This document shows, piece after piece, positions 1 through 10,384 of a stretch of 64,000 nt of DNA. A program made the position numbers and the translations under genes. Each line of letters begins with the position of its first letter. The first letter of the stretch is position 1. The stretch is from Uloborus plumipes. Its lineage: Eukaryota; Arthropoda; Arachnida; Araneae; Uloboridae. Below the pieces are notes generated by a model. That model was given only the letters and a program-made list of their open reading frames with translations. It did no database searches and had not been told where the DNA came from. The stretch spans positions 1 through 64,000 of the forward strand of contig JAXGGA010004723.1 in assembly GCA_038373865.1 (NCBI GenBank), read 5' to 3'.

Positions 1-273
1 GAGTGTGGCGCAGACCCCACGAAGCCATGGACCCAAACTGTCAGCAAGGCACCTAGATCGCCCGACATGAATCCCATTGAGCATTTATGGGACACCATCG
101 AGAGGTCTGTTCGTGCCCAAAATCCTGCCCCATCAACGCTTTCACAATTATGGACGTCTATCGAGACAGCATGGCTCAATATTCCTGCAGAAGACTTCCA
201 ACGACTTGTTGAGTCCATGCCACGTCGAGTTGTTGCACTTCGCCGGGCAAAAGGAGGGCCGACACGATATTAA
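1..273 (+). CDS. Tc1-like transposase, C-terminal fragment
   Basis: Frame 1 is open from the first base to a TAA at 271-273, about 90 residues. It carries SPDMNPIEHLWD, the Tc1/mariner signature holding the catalytic glutamate of the DDE nuclease. It ends in SMPRRVVALRRAKGGPTRY, the usual C-terminus of arthropod Tc1-like transposases. The family cuts and pastes its own element at TA sites. The N-terminal helix-turn-helix and the two catalytic aspartates are upstream of the window. No frame break is visible in this part, so the copy may be young, but integrity cannot be judged from a third of the protein. The 29.9-32.6 kb element ends in a similar tail but is a different family member. Confidence 0.85.
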   Translation, partial: ECGADPTKPWTQTVSKAPRSPDMNPIEHLWDTIERSVRAQNPAPSTLSQLWTSIETAWLNIPAEDFQRLVESMPRRVVALRRAKGGPTRY

Positions 274-304
274 GAGGTATCCCATGACTTTTGTCACTTC
301 AGTG
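1..304 (+). mobile_element. 3' end of a Tc1/mariner-type element, cut by the window edge
   Basis: The right terminus reads ...CATGACTTTTGTCACTTCAGTG followed by TA, the usual Tc1/mariner target dinucleotide, at 305-306. The reverse complement (CACTGAAGTGACAAAAGTC) has the form of a Tc1-type terminal repeat. The left end and any second repeat lie outside the window, so the length is unknown. The transposase fragment inside runs off the left edge. Confidence 0.75.
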
Positions 305-998
305 TATATCGCGAATTTACTCAAAAAAAAAAAATACGTATATATATATAATATTTTGAAACTTATTTAATTTTGCAGCTTTACAATACAAATAAATATA
401 TATGTAGATATTTAAATATACATGTGTATATTGTTTGTTTATCTGCATATACAATATGCATATATTATATTTAAGTACATGTGTATATATTTATTTATTT
501 ATAAATTTCTCATAAATATAAATACTTCGGCGAGACGAAGGAAAATATTATATAGGGAAGTACGAAGGTGTTACGTTTTTCGCATTTTTAAACCTGAAAA
601 GAGATAACAGGCTTAAATCTAAAATTAAATCTATTTGCATACTTTTTGAATTGCAGGAAATACGCAAAATTTTAATGATTTTTTTTTCTTTTGTGAGGGA
701 GGAGCGATTTTTGATCAGATAGAATGTTCAGATCTCCTAAAGTATAAAGTGATAGTCTCTTTCTATAAATATCGTTTAAGTAGAAATATTCAAAACATAA
801 TAATACACCATAAATCTGTTACAATAACTGTGCCTCGTCATTCTCTTAAGAATTATTTTAAAAAATGGATTCTAATGATTCGCAGACAAAAATGAAATCT
901 AATAACAATAATCACGCTATAAGACAATTCTCTGAAGAAAAATGCATGTATTATATCTGGTATTGTCGTTTCCATGCACAATGGCTATTATGTAACAT
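305..998. other. AT-rich spacer with TA/TG-rich simple sequence
   Basis: About 340-520 is dominated by runs of TATA, TGTATA and TTTATTTA. The rest is AT-rich with no recognisable coding or RNA signal. Confidence 0.6.
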
Positions 999-1260
999 AA
1001 TTGAAGGGGCAAATGGATAAAGGTGATATGTGACATTTGAATTTCACCGATTTACACAAATTCAATTAGTGTGTGTTCAATTGTGTTGACTTACAAACTC
1101 AATTGAAGGGGCAAGTGAATGAAGGTGGTATATGACAATCTTTTAAATTTCTAGAAAAAGCTTTCAAAAAAAATTATTACCTTATTACCTTTATCCATGG
1201 TAAAAATTAAGTTTTTCCAAAATTGTTACATATCACCTTTATCCACTTGCCTCTTTAATT
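999..1260. mobile_element. Small inverted-repeat element (MITE-like)
   Basis: The left arm (AATTGAAGGGGCAAATGG, then ATAAAGGTGATATGTGACA) is repeated in inverted form at about 1223-1260, with roughly five differences over 37 bp. A third, direct copy of the arm lies at about 1098-1135. There is no open frame. A target duplication is not clear. Confidence 0.6.
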
Positions 1261-1325
1261 TTATACTTGAATCTATCCCTATTTCTATAAGTAAGTTTTA
1301 TAATTCATCATACATTACAAACATA

Positions 1326-2160
1326 GGGGAAGACCGCCTTTATTGGACCCCCTAAGAACAGGAGGCCAGTGTCGCTCAATGTGAAGCAAAACAAAAATAC
1401 GAAATAGGGCATCGTAAACTAAATTTAATCTGGAACCGCCCTAGGAGCCTATATTTTCTAAAAATGTGGAAATTATTTTTTAAAAAATTATCTTACAAAA
1501 AGTTGCAAAAGTCCAATTTAGGAATATATGCGTCTATATTGAACCATGCGCTTCCTAAATTGGACCGTGCCAGGAAATCATAGAAGAATTTATATTTGAA
1601 CCATACATCTTTTTTCCAGGATTTGCAATAGAATTTCTTTTGCTTGGATCTCACTTAGGCAGTGTTGATAAACTCCCTGATGTCATTTCATGCACTTAAT
1701 CATGTTTTGCACTTTATCTCTATGAAAAATATTGTTTTTGTACATAGTGTACAACAGTACAACTTCACCGTACTTTTGAAAAAGCATATGGCTCACCTGG
1801 GGGTGATTTTACGATAAGCTCATACATGGAACGCAATCTTTTGAAAATAAGCATGGGGAGGGAGGTGGGGCTAGCAATTCTGTTGCACTCATGCAGCAAA
1901 CAGCCAGTGTATTTCTAACACGTTCACCACGCATTACTGCTCCAAACTGGTATTTACCTTTATACGTCAATATATTTTGGGGCATTTGGACAGTGAAAAA
2001 ACCGGCTTCATCAACATTGAACATTTTGGTAGCATATAAATTGTTTCTTTTTAAATTCTTTTCGAACAAATCTAAGAATTTTAAATTTTTTTTTCTCGGT
2101 AAACCAGCATAAATTCAATTTAAATTAATAACTATGTTTAACAACCTGAAACTGCAGCTT
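1326..2160 (-). mobile_element. Truncated pogo-like element, second copy of the 13.2-15.2 kb element
   Basis: It begins at 1326 with GGGGAAGACCGCC, preceded by TA at 1324-1325. It is the reverse complement of the 3' part of the element at 13166-15170: shared blocks include the 'AAATTGGACCGTGCCAGG' region near 1556-1580 and the transposase block near 1890-2110. Similarity stops near 2160, so the element's 5' end is missing. About 400 bp of the middle is also absent relative to the longer copy. Confidence 0.8.
1809..2069 (-). pseudogene. pogo/Tigger-like transposase fragment (DDE core)
   Basis: The reverse strand reads FNVDEAGFFTVQMPQNI followed by KGKYQFGAVMRGERVRNTL. This matches the first catalytic aspartate block of pogo/Tigger transposases (usual form NxDExG, then KG, then G..(S/T)xERG). 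The fragment is open for 86 codons, but the upstream DNA-binding region and the downstream catalytic residues are absent or out of frame. It is a decayed remnant of a cut-and-paste transposase that recognises TA targets. The second copy at 13.9-14.1 kb has a stop right after the same motif. Confidence 0.75.
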
Positions 2161-2658
2161 TATGGAAAAATATAAAACTAGCTGTAGTGGCCGTCACGAA
2201 ACTTTCTTCTATATCTATCTTATGAATTCCAGTTACAAAATAAAATACGTACTCTCCCGAATAATTGGAAACAGCACCAATTTCCCAATTATCGTAATAA
2301 CCCTGCAAATGCAGAATCAATGAGCGAAATTGGAAATCATTACAGAAGCCTTGTTTAGATTAATTGCAAACATTTTATTTGTTAGTCAAAAGAAATTGGC
2401 AACAGTTAAAAATTTCAAATCATTGAAAGTTTTCAGCTGTTTTGATAATTAAATAGCGTGAAAGCGATTTTTTAATGAATTAATTTTTCGCATTGTTGAC
2501 TAAGCGTAAAAATCACCCCACCTTCCCCCTGGGGCGATTGGCGCCAAAATTTATTCGATGCTTGTTTCCATATTGGGTTAGTGTTATTCCAAATTTCATT
2601 CAAATCGCAGCAATATTTCCCGAGATACAGTAGGTGCAATGACAAAATAAGCACTTTT
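2161..2658. other. AT-rich spacer, no feature seen
   Basis: No convincing open frame, repeat or RNA signal. The short frames here have no recognisable motifs. Confidence 0.5.
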
Positions 2659-3105
2659 GATTGCTCCACCCCCTTTTGAGATATTGACACACAAATTGAA
2701 TCAGCGCCTGTACTCAATAGGGTCTACCTATGGACCAATTTTCGTTTGATTCCGCCGGTTACTTCCTTAGACATAGCAGTCACCCTCGCGCAGAACACGT
2801 GCGATTGCTCCACCCCCTTCAAGATATTGACAAACAAATTGAATCAGCACCTGTACTCAGTAGGGTCTACCTATGGACTAATTTTCGTTTAATTCCGCCT
2901 TTTACTTTCTGAGATATAGCAATCACCCTCGCGCAGAACACGTGCGATTGCTCCACCCCCTTCAAGATATTGACAAACAAATTGAATCAGCACCTGTACT
3001 CAGTAGGGCCTATCTATGGACTAATTTTCGTTTAATTCCGCCGGTTACTTTCTAAGATATAGCAATCACCCCGCGCAGATAACGTGCGATTGCTCCTCCC
3101 CCCTT
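2659..3105. repeat. Tandem array, about 142-bp unit, three copies plus a partial
   Basis: GATTGCTCCACCCCC recurs at 2659, 2803 and 2945, with a variant at 3087, giving spacings of 144, 142 and 142 bp. Each unit contains GTACTCA(A/G)TAGGG, ATGGAC(C/T)AATTTTCGTTT and CCGCGCAG/CTCGCGCAG blocks in the same order. Confidence 0.9.
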
Positions 3106-3824
3106 GGAGGAATTCGCTAAAAAAAGTCAGGTGCACCAGTTCACATGGTGGTACATATTGTACATTGTAATATATGTTTATTACGCAAATCTCTCTTTTC
3201 CATATTTCACAGAAGTAAAAAAACATTGTTTTGAATTGTACCTGATAGCCCGTAGGTGCCTGCCGAGATCTCCCGCAGTTATGGGAGAAGTGGACAGTTT
3301 GCTTTTATTTTTTCATAGTATTTATATGACCTATGATGTTTCTCAGGGTAAACCATTACAGAGGAATAGTACAGCCTAATAATGGAATAATTGTCTTCTG
3401 TAAAAATATATAATAAAATCCTTAAATATTAACCAGTTATTTATGATTTTTCCTTAAGGTGTCGAGATGTCCCTAAATGACCCTACATATTCACATTTGT
3501 ACCTACCATAGCGGCGGAGTCGGAGTCGAAGATTCGGTGTCGGAGTCGGATTTAAAAAATTAGATTCGTCAGTCGAAGTCGAAAGCTCTAAAATTACAAT
3601 GGTAGGAGTTGGTGATTTTTTTTTTCTTTTTTGAGTCTGCAATCCCGCCATGTTTGCGGAGTCGAAGTCAAGTAGTCGGAATCATTATCTCCATTCAGAA
3701 AAGTACTTTACATATTTTATTCATCAAAACCATTTTCTAAAAGTTAATTTGATGGAAAGCCGCCTTTAAGTTCAGGATCTACTTACACTTAAATTTCCCC
3801 GTAGGCGCTAATGTTAAGTTTTTT
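3106..3824. repeat. Spacer with a short GGAGTCGGAGTCGAAG-type minisatellite
   Basis: About 3510-3590 is built from CGGAGTCGGAGTCGAAG-like 6-mers (GTCGGA / GTCGAA). The flanks are AT-rich and show no coding signal. Confidence 0.6.
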
Positions 3825-4405
3825 TGAACGGTTTAAAATTGAATGAAAAATAGTTCAAATCAAAAAGCGAAATATGGGAATGAGGGGTCCTCGCCGAGAT
3901 CTTTCTAACAAAAAAATTTTATTCAATTCGGATTGTTCACTCAAAAGTTATTAAGTGGGGAAAGGTTGTTTGAACGGTTGAATGATAAACGAAAAATTGT
4001 TCATATTGAAAATTTAAATACAGTATGAAGTATGAAGTATCCTTGCCGAGATCTTTCGAACTAAAAAAAGCTTGTTTAAATCGGACAGTTCACTCAAAAG
4101 TTATTAGGGGTAACAGCTTACTTGAACGATTCAATGTTGAACGAAAAATTGTTCAAAAAGGAAATTTAAATACGGGAATGAAGTATCCTTTATGAGATCT
4201 TTCGAACGAAAAAAGTTCGTTCAAATCGGACTGTTCACTAAAAAGTTAGTATCGCGGGACAGGTTGTTTGAACGATTCAAAGTTGAACCAAAAATTGTTC
4301 AAATCGAAAAGTCAAATGCAGGAATGAGGTGCTCTATCCGAGAAAAAAAAAAGAAGCTCAAATTGGAGATTCAATCGTTCATTCTAAAGTTATTATGGGG
4401 GAGGG
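3825..4405. repeat. Tandem array, about 146-152-bp unit, four copies
   Basis: TGAACG(G/A)TT recurs at 3825, 3971, 4123 and 4269. Each copy also contains a GAGATCTTTC(G/T)AAC block, a T(C/T)GGA.TGTTCACT block and AAAAGTTATTA. The last unit is degenerate. The array is unrelated to the one at 2.7-3.1 kb. Confidence 0.85.
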
Positions 4406-5603
4406 GAGGACAGACAGACATACATTTTCCCCATCTCAAACCCCTACTTTCCACTTTTTAATTTTTCGATATTTATTTTATTTTTTTTTTAAATTCCTTT
4501 TTGACTTTTTTTTTTTGAACTTGGCGATATTTTTATGATGCATTAAGCTGCTTTTATTTCTTTATTTCTTTTCTTTTCTCATTTTAACGGAAAGTAGGCT
4601 AAAAACCAAGCTTTTAGAAAATCATTATTTTTTTCATGACAAACCTATTTTCTCCTTGTTTAATGCGTTTAGGAACAAAATTTTATTTTCTAAAAAAATA
4701 ATGGTGATTAAAAGCATTGAATGAAAAGACAAGTTCTGAAGTCTTTTCCAATGTTGATGTATTCCTTATTTTTGGCAGTACTATTTCAAATAATTAAATA
4801 TTCTTTCAACACATTACAATAATAAAGGGTCAGTCATAACAAATTGAAGTTTATTGATTCTTATGCAATTTATACACGCGATTTCTTTTATTATACTGGG
4901 ATAAAAAAAAGTTATTCGAATGGTGAGAATTTGACATCAAATTCGATTAAAAGAACACAGAGTTCTTGGAATGTCTGTTTTCAAAATTTAATCCATCTTT
5001 TATCTTGATCTGACTGCATCGTGGAGATAAAGTGTATATGATAAAAAATTTTATGTTAATAGCTCCAATTTATGCCTAATATAAGTGCTCTTGATCTTCT
5101 TTAGTTATTTTCCTTCCTCTTGCTATTGAAATACTTACCAGAGCTAAGATTTATATACACTATGGATTGCATCAATGAGACACAAATTATCTCTACAAAG
5201 CTTAAGTAATTAAGTAATCGAGTAAATTTTGTAGCAAATAAAATGTTGACTGACATGTATGTACTCATTACGGTGGGCCTTAAAGACTTTAAAAAAAAAA
5301 AAACTTCGATAAGGGGTATTGTGGAAAAAGTTGCACTTAAAAAAGTTGAATTTTTTGGACAATTTCTGAATTGAATTTTTGAAAAAAGGCTGCTTTTGAT
5401 ATTTATAGCATATATTTTAAAATAGGATTTCTCTATTTCCGATGATGAGTAACGCGAAGGAGGTGGTGCTATTGCTGGCACTAAATTCCAATAAAAGAGG
5501 TGTACAGTACAATTTCTTTGCCGCAAATGCGTAGAAGTTTTGGAAATTTCCTACTTTTCGACGTTTTTAATAAATTTCGTCAAAACGTAAAATTTTGCTC
5601 TCG
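4406..5603. other. AT-rich spacer, no feature seen
   Basis: T-rich runs near 4460-4520 and no supported gene. The 141-codon reverse frame at 5101-5526 has no recognisable motif and simple-sequence composition. Confidence 0.5.
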
Positions 5604-5800
5604 CAGGGCATATTTTAAGGGGGTTTTTTGGGGGGCAATTGCCCACACAGTCAAATAAAATTGCCCCCACAGTTAGATAAAATTTCCCACCTCATTTTTC
5701 GAATTTTTTTCCAGCGGTTATGTGTTTTTATAAAAAAAATTTATTTTCTGTAAAAAAATCCTGTTCAACATTGCCGCATATTTCAAAGCCTCCAAGAAAA

Positions 5801-7880
5801 ATTTCAAAAAAGCAATATCATTTTATCAGACATCATCACAGTTCTGAATATTGCCATTACTAAACTCGAGTTAATGATAAATGCTCCTCAACCCAGTGGC
5901 TTCGAAGCTTGCGAGAAGACGACGACCATAAAAGAAGGTACTTCCAGTAAACGTAGGGAGAAAGTCAATTCTAATGTCACAACATTTTCAAGACGTTTTG
6001 AATCAATAAGACAAGAAATTGTCCTATCATCAATATATTTTCTTAAAGATAAAGTTAATGACGGACAAACCAAAACTTTAAAAACCGCTAAATTTTCAAA
6101 AAAGCAATATCATTTTATCAGACATCATCACAGTTCTGAATATTGCCATTACTAAACTCGAGTTAATGATAAATGCTCCTCAACCCAGTGGCTTCGAAGC
6201 TTGCAAGAAGACGACGACCATAAAAGAAGATACTTCCAGTAAACGTAGGGAGAAAGTCAATTCTAATGTCACAACATTTTCAAGATGTTTTGAATCAACA
6301 AGCCAAGAAATCGTCTTATCATCAATAAATTTTCTTAAAGATAAAGTTAATGACGGACAAACCAAAACTTTAAAAACCGCTAAATTTTCAAAAAAGCAAT
6401 ATCATTTTATCAGACATCATCACAGTTCTGAATATTGCCATTACTAAACTCGAGTTAATGATAAATGCTCCTCAACCCAGTGGCTTCGAAGCTTGCGAGA
6501 AGACGACGACCATAAAAGAAGGCACTTCCAGTAAACGTAGAGAGAAAGTCAATTCTAACGTCACAACATTTTCAAGACGTTTTGAATCAATAAGACAAGA
6601 AATTGTCCTATCATCAATATATTTTCTTAAAGATAAAGTTAATGACGGACAAACCAAAACTTTAAAAACCGCTAAATTTGCAAAAAAGCAATATCATTTT
6701 ATCAGACATCATCACAGTTCTGAATATTGCCATTACTAAACTCGATTTAATGATAAATGCGCCTTACCCCAGTGGTTTCGAAGCTTGCGAGAAGACGACG
6801 ACCATAAAAGAAGGTACTTCCAGTAAACGTATGAGAAAGTCAATTCTGACTGTCACAACATTTTCAAGACGTTTTGAATCAATAAGACAAGAAATTGTCC
6901 TATCATCAATATATTTTCTTAAAGATAAAGTTAATGACGGACAAACCAAAACTTTAAAAACCGCTAAATTTTCAAAAAAGCAATATCATTTTATCAGACA
7001 TCATCACAGTTCTGAATATTGCCATTACTAAACTCGATTTAATGATAAATGCGCCTTACCCCAGTGGTTTCGAAGCTTGCGAGAAGACGACGACCATAAA
7101 AGAAGGTACTTCCAGTAAACGTAGGGAGAAAGTCAATTCTAATGTCACAACATTTTCAAGACGTTTTGAATCAATAAGACAAGAAATTGTCCTATCATCA
7201 ATATATTTTCTTAAAGATAAAGTTAATGACGGACAAACCAAAACTTTAAAAACCGCTAAATTTTCAAAAAAGCAATATCATTTTATCAGACATCATCACA
7301 GTTCTGAATATTGCCATTACTAAACTCGAGTTAATGATAAATGCTCCTCAACCCAGTGGCTTCGAAGCTTGCGAGAAGACGACGACCATAAAAGAAGGTA
7401 CTTCCAGTAAACGTAGGGAGAAAGTCAATTCTAATGTCACAACATTTTCAAAACGTTTTGAATCAATAAGACAAGAAATTGTCCTATCATCAATATATTT
7501 TCTTAAAGATAAAGTTAATGACGGACAAACCAAAACTTTAAAAACCGCTAAATTTTCAAAAAAGCAATATCATTTTATCAGACATCATCACAGTTCTGAA
7601 TATTGCCATTACTCTACTCGAGTTAATGATAAATGCTCCTCAACCCAGTGGCTTCGAAGCTTGCGAGAAGACGACGACCATAAAAGAAGGTACTTCCAGT
7701 AAACGTAGAGAGAAAGTCAATTCTAACGTCACAACATTTTAAAGACGTTTTGAATCAATAAGACAAGAAATTGTCCTATCATCAATATATTTCTTAAAGA
7801 TAAAGTTAATGACGGACAAACCAAAACTTTAAAAACCGCTAAATTTTCAAAAAAGCAATATCATTTTATCAGACATCATT
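5801..7880. repeat. 292-bp satellite, about seven tandem units inside layer 1
   Basis: The ATGATAAATGC block occurs at 5874, 6166, 6458, 6750, 7042, 7334 and 7626, exactly 292 bp apart each time. A partial unit precedes the first, and the seventh has small deletions. Units 4 and 5 share a variant (CTCGATTTAATG and GCGCCTTACC) against CTCGAGTTAATG and GCTCCTCAAC elsewhere, so they are the product of a recent internal duplication. Nearly every unit carries a 93-codon open frame on + and a 61-codon frame on -. Since 292 is not a multiple of 3, each + frame closes within its unit. The predicted peptide matches no family I recognise and I do not claim it is expressed. Confidence 0.95.
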
Positions 7881-8361
7881 AATTACCAGACATCATTATA
7901 CATTAGCAATAATTCCGTAATTCCAATTTTCGCACCCCAACTCTGTTTTGAGCATAGGCGGCTCGTACAGGGGGCGACGACCCCCTCATTTCCAAAAGTA
8001 AAGGGGCCTTGCCCGCTCACTTTTCAGAGTTAAAATTAATGATTGATTAGAAGATGATTTGTTTGCTCAGGGGATTGATTTATTTCACAAAAATAAAAGT
8101 GGAAAATTCTTAAAAACTTAAATTTTTTCATGTAATTTCATTAGAATGGAACTTTGAATCAGAAAGGGATGTCTACATTGACCATTCGTCTCGATTTTTG
8201 ATGCCATATTCCGCATTTTTAGAGATCATTTGATCATTTACATTAAATTCCAAGAATATAAACCAAATTTTGCAAAAAAAAAAAAATAAAAAAAAAAGAG
8301 GACAGCTTCAGAGGTCCTGCCCCCTCCTACATTTTTTTTGACCCCCCCACTTTTTTGATGC

Positions 8362-8425
8362 CCCAGCCGGTGACAGGAAAAAACATCCCTGGAAAAACGT
8401 CCCCGGAAAAAACATCCCCTAGGAA
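8362..8425 (-). repeat. Minisatellite arm, inverted relative to the 9.65-kb arm
   Basis: The + strand reads GGAAAAAACATCCC, GGAAAAACGTCCCC and GGAAAAAACATCCCC in succession. These are complementary to the GGGACGTTTTTTCC units at 9650-9797. With that array and the remnant at 16.77 kb it forms an internal inverted repeat of layer 2. Confidence 0.75.
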
Positions 8426-9645
8426 AAAGCATGCCGTATAGACAAAATTGAGTTTTTTTACCATTTCAGTGTGTTTTTACCATTTCCAGTGATGAATAAA
8501 AATTTTGGCAGCATTTGTTTAAATATTTTTTTTTTTTCAACAAAGGATTTTAGTGGTGCTATTTTCTCATAATCTAGCTACTTTATAGCAGCGCTTATTG
8601 CCAATGGATTTTTTTTTTTTTTTTGTAATTTTTGACATCATTTGAAAGTATTAAAATTGCCCAGACACAGAACTAAGCCCCGAGCACCTTTTCAACTGCC
8701 CCGATATCCTGGCGAAATTGCAACAAATGTTTGGCTAAGTGACAATCCGTAGTCAGACTTATACGAAGAAAATTGTCTTCGTATCGCTGATACTGTACAT
8801 AGGACCTTCGGTCCTATTTAATTCTCTATTTGTGACACGAAACCAACCAACCAATCATTTGACAGTATTGGAAAATTAATACATTTATTGACGATCAATT
8901 TTCTTTAAATATAAGGTCTGGTAGGATAAAGTGGTCAATGTGGAAAGTGATCAGACAGCAAATAAAAAGCTGTAGTTTACAAATAAATGTTCGAAGGAGT
9001 GATATTTTTTTTTTTTTAATTTTGAAATTTGAATGTTTTCTCAGGTTTGAAAAAATGAGTTAAAAAAAATCTTTTCAACTTGCTTGAAAAAAAATGCTTT
9101 AACCAATGTTCAGACATGTAATAAAATAATCTAGAAAGTTCGTTAGACTTTCTATTTTTTTAATCTTAAAAAAATTCTCCCAAAAAATCGATTTGAGCAT
9201 TTTAAAGCAGGATCCCTTCTTAAAAATAAAGATTACAAGCAAACTGTTAAGGGATTCAATTAGGAAACGACTGACCAAACATTGACATTTTGCTTATTTT
9301 TTCCAACACAATTATATAACTTACAATAAAATAAAATAAAACATAGCAAAAAACAATGCTAAATCAAGTCAATTTAGAAACAATTTTTAAAACGGTTGAT
9401 AAAATACAACATTCATTAGTTTCTCTCTAAATTACATCCCTTGTAATGAATTAAAATAAACGCTTGCAAATAAACTGTATAAGCAAAATTCAAGTTAGAA
9501 ACAATTTTAAAAATAGTTAATAAAATATTTATCTCAGTTTTCATTAGAATTACTTACTTTTATTATGATTAAAACATTCAATCGCTCACAGAAAATTATT
9601 TTAAAAAATTTTTGAATTTCAATTTTTTTCCTAGTTGACATTTTC
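8426..9645. other. AT-rich interior of layer 2, with two short hairpins
   Basis: Perfect stems occur at 8761-8769 / 8776-8784 (ATACGAAGA and complement) and 8799-8806 / 8810-8817 (ATAGGACC and complement). The rest has poly-T runs and no coding signal. Confidence 0.55.
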
Positions 9646-9797
9646 CCCGGGAACGTTCTTTCCGAGGGGACAATTTTTCCGAAGGGACGTTTTTTCTGAT
9701 GGGACGTTTTTACCGAGGGGACGTTTTTTCCGAGGGGACTTTTTTCCCTAGGGGACGTTTTTCCGGGGACGTTTTGTCGGGGACGTTCTTTCCGGGG
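9646..9797 (+). repeat. Minisatellite of GGGACGTTTTTTCC(GA)-type units
   Basis: About eight units of the form GGGGACGTTTTTTCCGA follow one another with small changes, ending at the layer 3 insertion site. The array resumes across the insertion at 16759-16800. It reads through as charged Lys/Arg/Pro peptides on the reverse strand, which I treat as a by-product of the repeat. Confidence 0.85.
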
Positions 9798-9839
9798 CAG
9801 TGGCGTAGCTAAGGGGGGGGCGGGGGGGGGGCGGTCTGC

Positions 9840-10378
9840 CCCGGGCGGCACTTTTGAGGGGGCGCCAAAATGAGAAGGACGCCGGCAAACCACATACACC
9901 ACTAAAAAGTAAAAAGGGAACAACAAGAAGGAAAAAAAATTGAAAGTGTGTGAAATCTGGACGGTATCAGGACAGAGGGCTTTGTACGGGAGGAAAAAGA
10001 GCAAAAACCAAAAAATTGCCAAGAAAATACATAGGGCGCCATCGAGATACAGATGTCCTCAAGAAAAGGGCTCGCAATAAAGAGAAAAGGAGAAATTTAA
10101 ATAACAACTAAGCAATATTGGGGCGGCAACAAGGTACAGACATCACGAAAAAAATTAAAAGCCATGCAAAGCTATAGAATGGCATTGGGGCATAGACTTC
10201 GTAAGAAAAAGAAGGAAACAATAAAATAAAACCACGCAGAGCTTGAGCAGCATCGAGGCACAATCTTTGCAAGAAAAAATAAAGCATAAGAAATTTTTTA
10301 AAAAAAAGCAAAATTGGGGCGCCATTGAGACAATAATTTTAAGGGGAAGAAAAGTAAGAGCAATTTAAAAAAAAATTG
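9840..10378. other. Left interior of layer 3
   Basis: A-rich sequence with repeated GGGGCG(C/G)CA blocks (near 9846, 10033, 10120, 10316) spaced irregularly. No coding signal. Confidence 0.5.
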
Positions 10379-10384
10379 CAGATG

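Noticed and set aside
5874..7702. A multigene family of 93-codon proteins
   Set aside because: The frames are satellite units with a 292-bp period and no evident coding constraint.
9534..10022. 162-codon reverse open frame rich in Lys, Arg and Pro
   Set aside because: It is a reading of the GGGACGTTTTTTCC minisatellite and of the layer 3 end, not a protein gene.
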